Source: Arthrobacter sp.
Lineage (GTDB): Bacteria; Actinomycetota; Actinomycetes; Actinomycetales; Micrococcaceae
Assembly (NCBI GenBank): GCA_023264815.1
Contig: JAHFUZ010000002.1
Span: 1-64,000, forward strand
Direction of reading: 5' to 3'
DNA: 64,000 bases
Made by a program: the position numbers and the translations under genes. Of this stretch, positions 37,843-47,111 are shown one piece after another. The stretch's first letter is position 1. Every line of letters begins with the position of its first letter. A model generated the notes under the pieces. It did not search any database. It worked only from the letters and a program-made list of their open reading frames with translations, and was not told where the DNA came from.

Positions 37843-38970
37843 CTACAGGTTACCGAACCGGTCCCGCAGCTTGGCGAAGACGCCGCCGCTGGCGGCGAGC
37901 TTGCCTTCAGTGAACTGTTCGCCCCGCAACTTGGCCAGCTGCCTGAGCAGGTCTTCCTGGGCGGAGTCCAGCTTCGCCGGGGTGTCCACCTGCAGGTGGA
38001 CCTGAAGGTCGCCGCGGCCGTAGCCGCGCAGGTGCGTCACGCCCAGGCCACGGAGCGTGATGACTTCACCGGACTGCGTTCCGGCCTTGACGTCGATTGC
38101 CTGGGCTCCGTCAAAGGTGTCCAGTGACACCTCGGTGCCCAGGGCTGCGGCAGTCATCGGAATGTGCAGGGTCGCGTGGAGGTCATCGCCTTCACGCACA
38201 TAGGTGGGGTCGTTATTGACGCGGATCTCTACGTACAAATCACCGGACGGTCCACCGGCCGGTCCGGCTTCCCCCTGCCCGGACAACTGGATCCGGGTAC
38301 CGGTGGCCACGCCGGCCGGCACCTTGATGGTGAGCGAGCGGCGGCTGCGGATGCGGCCCTGGCCGTTGCACTCATTGCAGGGATCCTGGATGACAGTCCC
38401 GAAGCCCTCGCAGCTGCCGCACGGGGCTGCCGTCATAACCTGGCCCAGGATGGAGCGGACGGCCCGCTGGACCTGGCCGCTGCCGCCGCAAATATCGCAG
38501 CGGACGGGGTGGCTGCCTTCGCGGCAGCATGAGCCGTTGCAGGTGGGGCAGGTGACGGCAGTGTCCACCTCGAGTTTCCGGTTCACACCGAACACGGCGT
38601 CCCGGAGTTCGATCCGGACGCTGATGAGGGCGTCCTGGCCGCGGCGAACCCGCGATGCAGGGCCGGCGGATCCGCCGGCGCCGAAGAACGTGTCAAAGAT
38701 GTCCTGGAAAGCGAAGCCCTGGCCGGCATATCCGCCGCCGCCGAAGCCGTTGTCCGTCCCGTTCTCGTTGCCGGTGGTGTCGTAGACGCGGCGCTTCTGG
38801 GGGTCCGAAAGTACCTCATAGGCGTGGGTAACGGCCTTGAAGCGGTCCGACGCATCGTCCCCGGGGTTTACGTCCGGGTGAAGGGTGCGGGCCAGCTTGC
38901 GGTAGGCCTTCTTGATCTCTTCCCCGGTGGCTTCCGGCGAGACTCCGAGGACGTCGTAGTGGCTGCTCAA
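37843..38970 (-). CDS. dnaJ: Chaperone DnaJ (DnaJ2)
   Basis: A 375-residue type I J-protein: J domain with HPD (31-33), Gly/Phe-rich linker (about 75-115), four zinc-binding repeats (CPTCNGSC, CDICGGSG, CGSCEGFG, CNECNGQG) and two beta-barrel substrate domains. The first repeat ends in Cys instead of Gly, a mild deviation. It activates DnaK. The TTG start is 75 bases after hrcA, so it is probably co-transcribed under HrcA/CIRCE control. Confidence 0.95.
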   Translation of the reverse strand: MSSHYDVLGVSPEATGEEIKKAYRKLARTLHPDVNPGDDASDRFKAVTHAYEVLSDPQKRRVYDTTGNENGTDNGFGGGGYAGQGFAFQDIFDTFFGAGGSAGPASRVRRGQDALISVRIELRDAVFGVNRKLEVDTAVTCPTCNGSCCREGSHPVRCDICGGSGQVQRAVRSILGQVMTAAPCGSCEGFGTVIQDPCNECNGQGRIRSRRSLTIKVPAGVATGTRIQLSGQGEAGPAGGPSGDLYVEIRVNNDPTYVREGDDLHATLHIPMTAAALGTEVSLDTFDGAQAIDVKAGTQSGEVITLRGLGVTHLRGYGRGDLQVHLQVDTPAKLDSAQEDLLRQLAKLRGEQFTEGKLAASGGVFAKLRDRFGNL

Positions 38971-39045
38971 AGTTCGTATCTCTTCCTTGTTGTACTGCCG
39001 GCAACCGCGCCGCCGGCCTTGCTCTTCTGGCCTGGACCGCAGCTG

Positions 39046-40059
39046 TTACGGACCCAGAATTCTTGAAAGATAACGGGCGACTGCCCTGACGGCTGCCATG
39101 GTGGTGGGATAGTCCATCCGGGTGGGGCCCAGGACACCGATCTTGGCGGAGCTGTCCGGCCCGTACGCCGTGGCCACCACTGAGGCTTCGGCCAGCCCGT
39201 CGTAGGGGTTTTCCCGGCCAATGCTGACGGTCACGCCACGCGGGTCCTGGGCCATGTCGCTGAGCAGGCGGAGCAGAACCACCTGTTCTTCCAGGGCTTC
39301 GAGGACCGGACCGATGCTAAGAGGGAAGTCCACGTTGGACCGGGCAAGGTTGGCGGTACCGGCCATCACCATGCGGTCTTCCCGGCTGCTGTGGGCGAGC
39401 GTTTCCAGGCCATGTGCCAGCGCCTGGGCGGCTGCCCGCTGACCGGGGGCTACGGAGAACACGACGCCGGGAAGCATCTGGGTCAGGCGGCTCAGCGGTG
39501 TGCCCGCCAGCGAGCCGAGGAAATGGGTCCGCAGGGAAGCGATGGCGTCTTCACCGAGGTCCTGGCCAACGTCGATGACCCGCTGCTCCACCTTTCCGGT
39601 GGTGGCGATCAGGACCAGGAGGACCTGGCGCGGTGCCAGCAGGACAAACTCGATGTGGCGGATCGTTGCCCGGCTCAGGTGCGGGTACTGGACCACAGCC
39701 ACCTGGTTGGTCAGCTGGGACAGCAGCCTGACAGTCCGGTCCAGGACATCATCAAGATCGTCGGCGCCCTCCAGCAACGACTGGATGGCCTTCCGCTCCG
39801 CCGGTGAGAGCGGCTTGACTGCGGAAATCTGGTCCACAAACAGCCTGTAGCCCTTGTCAGTGGGGATCCGGCCGGCACTCGTGTGCGGGGCCGTGATCAG
39901 GCCCTCATCCTCCAGCGCTGCCATGTCGTTGCGGATGGTGGCGCTGGAAACACCGAGATGGTGGCGTTCAACCAGGGCTTTGGAACCCACGGGCTCACGG
40001 GAGTGCACGTAGTCCTCCACAATGGCCCGCAGTACCTCAAGTTTGCGCGGTTCGCTCAC
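39046..40059 (-). CDS. hrcA: Heat-inducible repressor HrcA
   Basis: A 337-residue repressor: winged helix (about 5-75, LGVSSATIRNDMAALEDEGLI), GAF-like effector domain and an inserted dimerisation domain. It binds CIRCE when folded with GroEL help. The GTG at 40059 with GGAGGTGGA upstream is chosen; 25 upstream codons are unlike the family. A CIRCE element lies 56 bp upstream, so the gene is autoregulated. Confidence 0.96.
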   Translation of the reverse strand: MSEPRKLEVLRAIVEDYVHSREPVGSKALVERHHLGVSSATIRNDMAALEDEGLITAPHTSAGRIPTDKGYRLFVDQISAVKPLSPAERKAIQSLLEGADDLDDVLDRTVRLLSQLTNQVAVVQYPHLSRATIRHIEFVLLAPRQVLLVLIATTGKVEQRVIDVGQDLGEDAIASLRTHFLGSLAGTPLSRLTQMLPGVVFSVAPGQRAAAQALAHGLETLAHSSREDRMVMAGTANLARSNVDFPLSIGPVLEALEEQVVLLRLLSDMAQDPRGVTVSIGRENPYDGLAEASVVATAYGPDSSAKIGVLGPTRMDYPTTMAAVRAVARYLSRILGP

Positions 40060-40114
40060 ACTCCACCTCCATCCCTGGTTTGGGCCCCATTCAACAGGCA
40101 TTCGCCATGGCTGG

Positions 40115-40141
40115 TTAGCACTCGACATGCCCAAGTGCTAA
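40115..40141. promoter_or_regulatory. CIRCE operator
   Basis: TTAGCACTC (40115-40123), nine-base spacer, AAGTGCTAA (40133-40141). It differs from the consensus at one base in the right arm. It lies between hrcA and the divergent DUF3097 gene, so HrcA may affect both. Confidence 0.93.
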
Positions 40142-40231
40142 CAGTCTAATATGACTCACCCCGTTGTTAGCATTGGTACCGCTCCGGGCGAACATTACGG
40201 GGCGCCATCGAGCGCAAGGCGGAATCAATCC

Positions 40232-41080
40232 ATGCAATACCAGAACTGGGGTCCGCAGGAGATCACCGCGCCCGCCAGGAACGAACTCCCGGAAATTCCC
40301 GTGGAACGCGGCATGGTCCTCGAAGACGCCCAGTCCGGCTGGGTGGGAGCTGTCACCCGGGTGGAGAAGTCCGGTGGAATGCATCTGGTGGCCCTCGAGG
40401 ACCGGCGCGGCAAATCCCGGTCCTTCAAGCTTGGCTTTGGGTTCCTCCTGGAAGGGCAGCCCATCAGGCTGATGCCGCCGGCACCCCGGCAGAACACCGC
40501 CGTGCCGGCCGGCCGGACGGCGTCGGGGTCAGTCCGGGTGGCCGGGCAGCGTGCGCAGGTGGCCAAAGCGAGCAGGATCTGGGTGGAGGGAAAGCACGAC
40601 GCCGAACTCGTGGAAAAGGTGTGGGGTGACGATCTCCGGGTGGAGGGCATCGTCGTCGAGCCTTTGCATGGCATTGATGACCTCGCGGGGGCGGTGGCCG
40701 CCTTCGGCCCCGGACCCGGGCGCCGGCTGGGGGTCCTGGTGGACCATCTGCTGCCCGATTCCAAGGAGTGGCGCATTGCCCAGGCAGTGATGGCCTCGCC
40801 CGGCGCCGCCGGGAACGTGCTGATCGTCGGGCACCCCTATGTGGATGTGTGGCAGGCCATCCGTCCCGCCGTGCTGGGCATTGAAAGATGGCCAGTGGTG
40901 CCGCGGGGCCAGGACTGGAAGACCGGGATCCTGAGTGCCTTTGGCTGGCCGCACGCCACCAAGGAAGACATTGGGCTGGGGTGGCAAAAGCTGCTGGGTG
41001 CGGTCCGCAGCTACGTTGACCTGGAGGCGTCCCTGCTCGGGCGGGTGGAGGAAGTCATCGACTTCCTGACGGCACCGTAG
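40232..41080 (+). CDS. DUF3097 family protein
   Basis: A 282-residue actinobacterial protein of unknown function. The ATG at 40232 follows GGCGGAA by seven bases and gives MQYQNWGPQEITAP, the normal family start. A Toprim-like fold is hinted at by IWVEGKHDAELVEKVWGDDL and the later VLVDHLLPDSKE (Glu and Asp pairs that could bind metal), resembling Toprim E...DxD spacing. It is divergent from hrcA behind a CIRCE element. A nucleic-acid role is plausible but not shown. Confidence 0.85.
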   Translation: MQYQNWGPQEITAPARNELPEIPVERGMVLEDAQSGWVGAVTRVEKSGGMHLVALEDRRGKSRSFKLGFGFLLEGQPIRLMPPAPRQNTAVPAGRTASGSVRVAGQRAQVAKASRIWVEGKHDAELVEKVWGDDLRVEGIVVEPLHGIDDLAGAVAAFGPGPGRRLGVLVDHLLPDSKEWRIAQAVMASPGAAGNVLIVGHPYVDVWQAIRPAVLGIERWPVVPRGQDWKTGILSAFGWPHATKEDIGLGWQKLLGAVRSYVDLEASLLGRVEEVIDFLTAP

Positions 41081-41226
41081 CCGCCTCCGCAGGGGCCAGG
41101 CCCAGTCGTCGCCACCGGCGGCGGCATTTGGCGCCGGAACCAGTATTCTTGGTACGGGGGAGGCTGTTGTTGCATCAGAGCGGCCTTTCCAGAACCAGCA
41201 CCATTGCACTTTCGAAGGAAGAAACC

Positions 41227-41637
41227 GTGGCACAAAACGCACGCGAGCACCGGGACGACCAAGGCCGTTCCGAGTACCAGGGCGTTCCCGCAAATGCGTT
41301 GCCCCTGACGGCAACCGAAGACCGCCAATGGGCCACACTGGCGCACTTCGGCGGGATCCTCGGCTGCGTGCCGTCCCTGCTGATCTACCTGATCTTCCGT
41401 GAGCGCGGTCCGTTCACCGCACAGGAATCCAAGGAAGCCCTGAACTTCAGCCTGCCACCCACCATCGCGGCGCTGCTGGCCAACATCCTGGTCTTCATTC
41501 CGGTAGTGGGAAACATCTTCGCCGTCATCGCCACCCTTATTTGGATCGCCCTGACTTGTTTCTCCGTGGCTGCCGGCATCCACGTCAACAAGGGCCAGCC
41601 GCACCGATACCAATACAACCTGCGCTGGATCAAGTAG
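41227..41637 (+). CDS. DUF4870 family membrane protein
   Basis: A 136-residue protein with a charged N-terminal tail and three membrane segments (about 40-60, 75-95 and 98-120). The order QWATLAHFGGILGCVPSLLI-like, FTAQESKEALNFSLP and GIHVNKGQPHRYQYNLRWIK is typical of DUF4870 (Tic20-like). GTG start with GAAGGAAG upstream. Function unknown. Confidence 0.85.
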   Translation: MAQNAREHRDDQGRSEYQGVPANALPLTATEDRQWATLAHFGGILGCVPSLLIYLIFRERGPFTAQESKEALNFSLPPTIAALLANILVFIPVVGNIFAVIATLIWIALTCFSVAAGIHVNKGQPHRYQYNLRWIK

Positions 41638-41668
41638 TCCCCACAAACCGCGCTGGTTTTTGGGCCGC

Positions 41669-42898
41669 TTAGTCGGGCAGGATCCTGCGGATCACGGCAT
41701 CCGCCAGCAGGCGGCCTTTCAGGGTCAGCACCAGCCTCCCCCGGATCGCGGCGGGAGCTTCCACCAGGCCCTCAGCCATCAGGCCGGCCACCGCGTGGCG
41801 GCCACCCTCCCCCAGGCTGGCAATCGCCAGCCCCGAAACCAGCCGGGCCTCAAGCATGATCCGCTCCATGTCCCGGGTACCGTCGTCGAGCGTTTCCCGG
41901 CCGGCCGCCGGCGACAGACCCTGGGCGAGCCTGCCTGCGTAGGCGGTGGGGTGCTTGACGTTCCACCAGCGCACGCCGCCCGCATGGGAGTGCGCGCCGG
42001 GGCCGATACCCCACCAGTCATCCCCGCGCCAGTAGGCGAGGTTATGCCTGCACGCCTGCTCCGGCGTCCTGGACCAGTTGCTGACCTCGTACCAGCTGAG
42101 CCCGGCGGCGCCGATCAGCTGGTCTGCGAGTTCGTACTTGTCGGCATGGTCATCGTCGTCGATGCCCGGCACCTCGCCGCGGCGGATCTGGGCAGCGAGC
42201 TTGGTGCCGTCCTCCACGATGAGCGCATAGGCGCTGATGTGGTCCGGTTGGTAGGACAACGCAGTTTCCAGCGAGAACCGCCAATCATCAGGCGATTCAC
42301 CCGGTGTACCGTAAATCAGGTCCAGGCTCACGGCCAGTCCGGCGGCGCGGGCCCACTGCACAACCTGCGGCACCCGGCTGGGCGTGTGGGTCCGGTCCAG
42401 GACCTTCAACACATGGGGAACGGCCGACTGCATGCCGAAGGACACACGGGTGAAACCGGCGTCCTTGAGCACCGCCAGTGACTCGGGGGTAACGGAATCG
42501 GGGTTCGCCTCGGTAGTGACTTCCGCACCATCCGCCAGACCCCATTCGTCAACCGCGGCGCGCAGGATCCGGGCGAGGTCCCGGGCCGGCAGGAGCGTGG
42601 GCGTGCCTCCCCCGAAGAATACTGTGCTCATAGGGCGTGCAGGCAGCCCGGATTCCGTGAGGACCCTGGCGGCCAGCCTGACTTCGGAGATGGCAGTGTC
42701 CGCGTATGCGTCCTGGGAGGCGCCGCCGCCGAGTTCCGTGGCGGTATACGTATTGAAATCGCAATAGCCGCACCGGACGGCACAGAACGGGATGTGGACG
42801 TACAGCCCGAAGTTCCGGTCCGCCGCACCCTCCGCCGCCTGGGCAGGCAGCAGACCGTCCGACGGCGCCGGGTCACCAAGGGGAAGGACGCTGGGCAT
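41669..42898 (-). CDS. hemW: Radical SAM protein HemW (CPDH-like)
   Basis: A 409-residue radical SAM protein. The cluster motif is CAVRCGYC (Cys39, Cys43, Cys46), lacking the extra Cys of HemN, which marks HemW, a heme chaperone rather than coproporphyrinogen dehydrogenase. GGGTPTLLP binds SAM; the HemN_C domain follows. It sits 26 bases after lepA, a common pairing. Respiratory heme proteins encoded nearby would be clients. Confidence 0.93.
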   Translation of the reverse strand: MPSVLPLGDPAPSDGLLPAQAAEGAADRNFGLYVHIPFCAVRCGYCDFNTYTATELGGGASQDAYADTAISEVRLAARVLTESGLPARPMSTVFFGGGTPTLLPARDLARILRAAVDEWGLADGAEVTTEANPDSVTPESLAVLKDAGFTRVSFGMQSAVPHVLKVLDRTHTPSRVPQVVQWARAAGLAVSLDLIYGTPGESPDDWRFSLETALSYQPDHISAYALIVEDGTKLAAQIRRGEVPGIDDDDHADKYELADQLIGAAGLSWYEVSNWSRTPEQACRHNLAYWRGDDWWGIGPGAHSHAGGVRWWNVKHPTAYAGRLAQGLSPAAGRETLDDGTRDMERIMLEARLVSGLAIASLGEGGRHAVAGLMAEGLVEAPAAIRGRLVLTLKGRLLADAVIRRILPD

Positions 42899-42923
42899 CA
42901 GCGCGCCCCCCGCTGCGCGTGGG

Positions 42924-44780
42924 TCACTTCTTCTTGGCCTTGTCCTTTGATTCGTCGGTGGTGAGGGCGGCGATAAACGCCTCCTGCGGCACCTCAACCG
43001 TGCCAACCATCTTCATGCGTTTCTTGCCCTCTTTTTGCTTCTCCAACAGCTTCCGTTTACGCGAAATATCACCGCCGTAGCATTTGGCCAGGACGTCCTT
43101 GCGGATGGCCCGGATGCTTTCGCGGGCGATGATGCGCGAGCCGATGGCCGCCTGGATGGGCACTTCGAACTGCTGGCGGGGAATGAGTTCACGCAGCTTG
43201 GTGGTCATCATCACGCCGTAGGGGTAGGCCTTGTCGCGGTGGGTGATTGCGGAGAATGCATCCACCTGTTCGCCCTGGAGCATGATGTCCACCTTGACCA
43301 GGTCGGCCACCTGGTCTCCGTCCGCCTTCCAGTCAAGCGAGCCGTAGCCGCGGGTCTTGGACTTCAGGATGTCGAAGAAGTCGAAGACAATCTCGGCCAG
43401 CGGGAGGCGATAACGGATTTCGACGCGGTCCTCGGACAGGTAGTCCATGCCGCCCAGCACACCGCGCCGGCTCTGGCAGAGTTCCATGATGGCCCCGACG
43501 AATTCGTTCGGCGCCAGAATGGTGGCGGACACCATCGGTTCACGGACCTCGGCGATCTTGCCGGAGGGATATTCGCTCGGGTTGGTCACATGGACCACCT
43601 TTTTATCCTCGAGCGTGACCTCGTATTCCACGTTGGGGGCGGTGGAGATCAGGTCGAGGTTGTATTCGCGTTCCAGGCGTTCGCGGGTGATCTCCAGGTG
43701 GAGCAGGCCGAGGAAGCCGACGCGGAATCCGAACCCGAGCGCAGCCGAGGTCTCGGGCTCGTAGACCAGTGCGGCGTCGTTGAGCATGAGCTTTTCCAGC
43801 GCATCGCGGAGCACCGGGTAGTCGGTGCCGTCCAACGGGTAGAGACCGGAGAAGACCATGGGCTTGGCATCGGCGTAACCGGGCAGTGACTCGGACGCCG
43901 GCTTGGCAAGGTTGGTGACGGTATCGCCAACCTTTGACAGCCGGACGTCCTTCACACCGGTGATGAGGTAACCGACCTCCCCCACGCCCAGGCCCTTCGA
44001 GGGGGTGGGTTCCGGGGAGCTCACGCCGATCTCCAGCAGTTCGTGGGTGGCGCGGGTGGACATCATCTGAATGCGTTCACGGGGGTGCAGCATGCCGTCC
44101 ACCACCCGGACATAGGTCACCACGCCGCGGTAGGTGTCATAGACGGAGTCGAAAATCATGGCCCGTGCAGGGGCGTCAGGGTTGCCCACCGGTGCTGGCA
44201 GGTCCCGGACGATCTTGTCCAGCAGGGCCTCCACACCCATGCCCGTCTTGCCGGACACCCGGAGGACGTCCTCGGGGTCGCCGCCGATCAGGCTGGCGAG
44301 TTCCGCCGCGTATTTCTCGGGCTGGGCTGCCGGAAGATCGATCTTGTTCAGGACCGGAATGATGGTGAGGTTGTTTTCCATCGCCAGGTAGAGGTTGGCG
44401 AGGGTCTGCGCCTCGATGCCCTGGGCCGCATCCACCAGCAGGATGGCGCCTTCGCAGGCCGCCAGCGAGCGGGAGACCTCGTAGGTGAAGTCCACGTGGC
44501 CAGGAGTGTCGATCATGTTCAGGGCGTAACTCATGCCATCGAGTTCCCACGGCATCCGGACGGCCTGGGACTTGATGGTGATGCCGCGTTCGCGTTCGAT
44601 GTCCATGCGGTCCAGGTACTGGGCCTTCATATCGCGGGGCTGTACTACCCCGGTCAACTGCAGCATGCGGTCGGCCAAAGTGGACTTACCGTGGTCAATG
44701 TGCGCGATGATGCAGAAATTCCGAATGATGGCCGGATCTGTCGCGGCGGGCACCGGGGCGGTGCGGGCCATGGGAGACAC
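42924..44780 (-). CDS. lepA: Elongation factor 4 (back-translocase LepA)
   Basis: A 618-residue translational GTPase with G1 AHIDHGKST (26-34), [14 protein letters not shown], and the unique C-terminal domain ending near [17 protein letters not shown]. Domains IV of EF-G are absent, as expected. GTG at 44780 follows AAGGA by six bases; an internal ATG three codons later is possible. It is followed by hemW. Confidence 0.96.
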   Translation of the reverse strand: MSPMARTAPVPAATDPAIIRNFCIIAHIDHGKSTLADRMLQLTGVVQPRDMKAQYLDRMDIERERGITIKSQAVRMPWELDGMSYALNMIDTPGHVDFTYEVSRSLAACEGAILLVDAAQGIEAQTLANLYLAMENNLTIIPVLNKIDLPAAQPEKYAAELASLIGGDPEDVLRVSGKTGMGVEALLDKIVRDLPAPVGNPDAPARAMIFDSVYDTYRGVVTYVRVVDGMLHPRERIQMMSTRATHELLEIGVSSPEPTPSKGLGVGEVGYLITGVKDVRLSKVGDTVTNLAKPASESLPGYADAKPMVFSGLYPLDGTDYPVLRDALEKLMLNDAALVYEPETSAALGFGFRVGFLGLLHLEITRERLEREYNLDLISTAPNVEYEVTLEDKKVVHVTNPSEYPSGKIAEVREPMVSATILAPNEFVGAIMELCQSRRGVLGGMDYLSEDRVEIRYRLPLAEIVFDFFDILKSKTRGYGSLDWKADGDQVADLVKVDIMLQGEQVDAFSAITHRDKAYPYGVMMTTKLRELIPRQQFEVPIQAAIGSRIIARESIRAIRKDVLAKCYGGDISRKRKLLEKQKEGKKRMKMVGTVEVPQEAFIAALTTDESKDKAKKK

Positions 44781-44952
44781 GCAGGGTCCTTACTCTTGGC
44801 ATTCACTGATGGCTTTGGGCAACCAGGCAGGACGCGCCAATGGCACGCTACGGCCCGACCGCACATTTTGAACCTCCAGTGTCCCACGTCCGGCCGTAAC
44901 GCACCGCATCCGGCAATAAAGACGTGTTGCCGCCCGAGATAGTGTTTTTCCC

Positions 44953-45498
44953 ATGCCAATTACCCTCCGATCGCTCGCCAATGCCGTCCGGTCCTCAGTC
45001 CGGATCCTCCAGAAACTCCGGTCCGGTCCCGGCCCGAAGCCACTGAACGCACCACGGGCAGGCCGTCAGGCGCCGCACGCCACTGACGCCTCGCCTGCTG
45101 CATATCCCGGCGACTTCCGCGGAAGCGCCGGGATCCGGTACGCCCCCCAACCTGGCGGCAGCCCGGATCCGGGCGAGATTGTGTGGGCCTGGGTGCCTTA
45201 TGAGGAGGACCACTCGCAGGGCAAGGACCGTCCGGTCCTGCTGGTTGGACGGAACGGCCAGTACCTGTTAGCCGTAATGCTCACCAGCAAGGACCACGAC
45301 CTGGACGGTAACCGGTCCGGCGACTACGTGGACATCGGTACCGGAGCCTGGGACCGGCAGCAGCGCCCCAGCGAGGCGAACCTGGGCCGCATCCTGCAAC
45401 TGAGCCCGGCCGGCATCCGGCGTGAAGGGGCTGTACTCGACCGGAAGCGCTTTGATCAGGTGGCTGCCGGGCTGCGTCGGCGACACGGCTGGAAGTAG
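44953..45498 (+). CDS. PemK/MazF-like protein with N-terminal extension
   Basis: A 181-residue protein. Residues about 75-180 form a PemK/MazF SH3-like barrel: PDPGEIVWAWVPYEED, KDRPVLLVGRNGQ, VMLTSKDHD, with the usual basic tail. MazF toxins are about 110 residues and cut RNA; this has a 70-residue Pro/Ala/Arg-rich extension. No antitoxin gene lies upstream or downstream, and it is divergent from lepA and upstream of rpsT. It may be a domesticated member. No ribosome site is obvious; a leaderless start is possible. Confidence 0.75.
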   Translation: MPITLRSLANAVRSSVRILQKLRSGPGPKPLNAPRAGRQAPHATDASPAAYPGDFRGSAGIRYAPQPGGSPDPGEIVWAWVPYEEDHSQGKDRPVLLVGRNGQYLLAVMLTSKDHDLDGNRSGDYVDIGTGAWDRQQRPSEANLGRILQLSPAGIRREGAVLDRKRFDQVAAGLRRRHGWK

Positions 45499-45530
45499 CC
45501 ACCCAACAAATGGCCACTCAACTGGGGTTC

Positions 45531-45539
45531 TGCTATTCT
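45531..45539 (+). promoter_or_regulatory. Extended -10 promoter for rpsT
   Basis: TGCTATTCT is an extended -10 element with a weak -35. It lies about 130 bp upstream of rpsT, leaving a 5' leader long enough for S20 autoregulation. Confidence 0.5.
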
Positions 45540-45669
45540 TTATAGCTGTGTGTCCGTGCAGGTCGACGGCCACTGATGGTTGGCCGCCATAGGTATCCCC
45601 ACGCCGCTCAGTCAATGGCCAATCTGAAAGCCCTCTAGACCATTTCCGCATTAAAAAGAGAGTTCACAC

Positions 45670-45930
45670 GTGGCTAATATCAAGTCCCAGAAGAAGCGCA
45701 TCCTCACCAACGAGAAGGCACGCCTGCGCAACAATGCAGTCAAGTCTGAGCTGAAGACGGCCATCCGCGCCGTCAACACCGCCGTTGAGTCCACTGACAA
45801 GGATGCAGCTACTGCTGCCCTGGTTGCTGCCAGCCGCAAGCTGGACAAGGCTGTCAGCAAGGGTGTTCTGCACAAGAACAACGCAGCAAACCGCAAGTCG
45901 GCGATCTCCAAGAAGGTCAACGCACTGTAA
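45670..45930 (+). CDS. rpsT: 30S ribosomal protein S20
   Basis: An 86-residue basic protein, [20 protein letters not shown] at the start and [10 protein letters not shown] at the end. It binds 16S rRNA early in assembly. GTG start, as is common for rpsT, with AGAGAG upstream. A terminator follows. Confidence 0.98.
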   Translation: MANIKSQKKRILTNEKARLRNNAVKSELKTAIRAVNTAVESTDKDAATAALVAASRKLDKAVSKGVLHKNNAANRKSAISKKVNAL

Positions 45931-45956
45931 GGTTTCCAGTTCATGTGAACTGATGA

Positions 45957-45993
45957 TTGAGGCCGGCACCCCTGGGTGCCGGCCTCAACTCTT
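45957..45993 (+). terminator. Intrinsic terminator after rpsT
   Basis: TTGAGGCCGGCACC, loop CCTG, GGTGCCGGCCTCAA, then CTCTTT. A 14-bp perfect stem. Confidence 0.9.
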
Positions 45994-46094
45994 TAACGTG
46001 GTTTCTGCCCGGCGGATCAGTTCCGGCACGGCCGCCTGTTCCTGCATGGCCGGCAGCGCCTGGCACGACGCCTGTTGTCGAGGGGGGCTGGGGA

Positions 46095-47111
46095 TCAGTG
46101 GCGTTGCGCCGAGGTGGCGATGACGGTCACTGCATGTTCAACGGCATAAACCGGATCACGCGAAAGGCCCTTGACCTGCGCATCGGCCTCCGCCGTGGCC
46201 TGGATAGCCCGCACCAGGCCGTCCGGGGTCCACCGGCGGACATCCCGCTGGGCCTGCTCCACCAGCCAGGGCTGCATGCCAAGCTCCCTGGCGATCTGGG
46301 CAGAGGATCCCTGTGCCCCGGCCACTTTCGCCAGCGTCCGCAGCTTGGCTGCCAGCGCGGCAACCAGCGGAACGGGGTCCGCCCCGGTGGCCAGGGCGTG
46401 GCGGAGGGTGGACAGGGCGAGTGGACCGTTGCCGGCCATGGCGGCATCGGCTACCTTGAAGGCGGTCGCCTCGATCCTGCCGCCGTAATACCGGTCCACC
46501 AGTTCCGGTGTCACTGCTCCCGGCGCGTCAGCGATCAGCTGGCTGCAGGCTGCTGCCAGCTCCGACAGGTTGGCGCCCACGGCGTTGACGAGCGTTTGTA
46601 TCGCGTCTGAGCCGATCTTGCGGCCGGCGGCGCGGAACTCGGATGCCACAAAGGCAGCCTTGTCTGCATCTTTTTTCAGGGGCTGGCAGTCGACCACGGG
46701 CCAGCCACCGGCTTTGACGGCATCAAGGAGCTTCTTGCCGCGCACTCCCCCTGCATGTCGCAGGACCAGGACCGCATCAGGTTCCGGATGGGGCAGGTAT
46801 GCGAGGGCGTCCGCCAGGAAAGCATCGTTCATGCTTTCAACGCCGTCCACTTCGATCAGCTTGTGTTCGCCGAAGAGTGATGGGCTGACGGTCATGGCAA
46901 GGGTCCCGGACTCGTAACTGCCGGCCGTTAGCCGGCTGACCTCAACGTCCGGGAAGGCTGCCCGTACCTGGGCACGGATATGGTCCATGGCACGGATGCC
47001 AAGGTGCTCCTCGGGTCCGCCCACCAGGACGACCCCCGCGGGCGTTACGTCCCGCCAGGAGGTGACGTTCGATGCCGGTGTCCTGGTTCGAGTGGTTTGG
47101 GCAGCGGCCAT
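46095..47111 (-). CDS. holA: DNA polymerase III delta subunit
   Basis: A 338-residue clamp-loader subunit with an AAA-like N-terminal domain without Walker A (VLVGGPEEHLGIRAMDHIRAQ), and C-terminal helical domain (LAAKLRTLAKVAGA and QPWLVEQAQRDVRRW). It opens the sliding clamp. Its start overlaps the 3' end of comEC by 67 bases, so it is co-transcribed with comEA-comEC. Confidence 0.94.
   Translation of the reverse strand: MAAAQTTRTRTPASNVTSWRDVTPAGVVLVGGPEEHLGIRAMDHIRAQVRAAFPDVEVSRLTAGSYESGTLAMTVSPSLFGEHKLIEVDGVESMNDAFLADALAYLPHPEPDAVLVLRHAGGVRGKKLLDAVKAGGWPVVDCQPLKKDADKAAFVASEFRAAGRKIGSDAIQTLVNAVGANLSELAAACSQLIADAPGAVTPELVDRYYGGRIEATAFKVADAAMAGNGPLALSTLRHALATGADPVPLVAALAAKLRTLAKVAGAQGSSAQIARELGMQPWLVEQAQRDVRRWTPDGLVRAIQATAEADAQVKGLSRDPVYAVEHAVTVIATSAQRH

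Noticed and set aside
44781..44952. An antitoxin gene for the MazF-like protein
   Set aside because: The 172-bp gap to lepA has no frame with an antitoxin-like protein or ribosome site.
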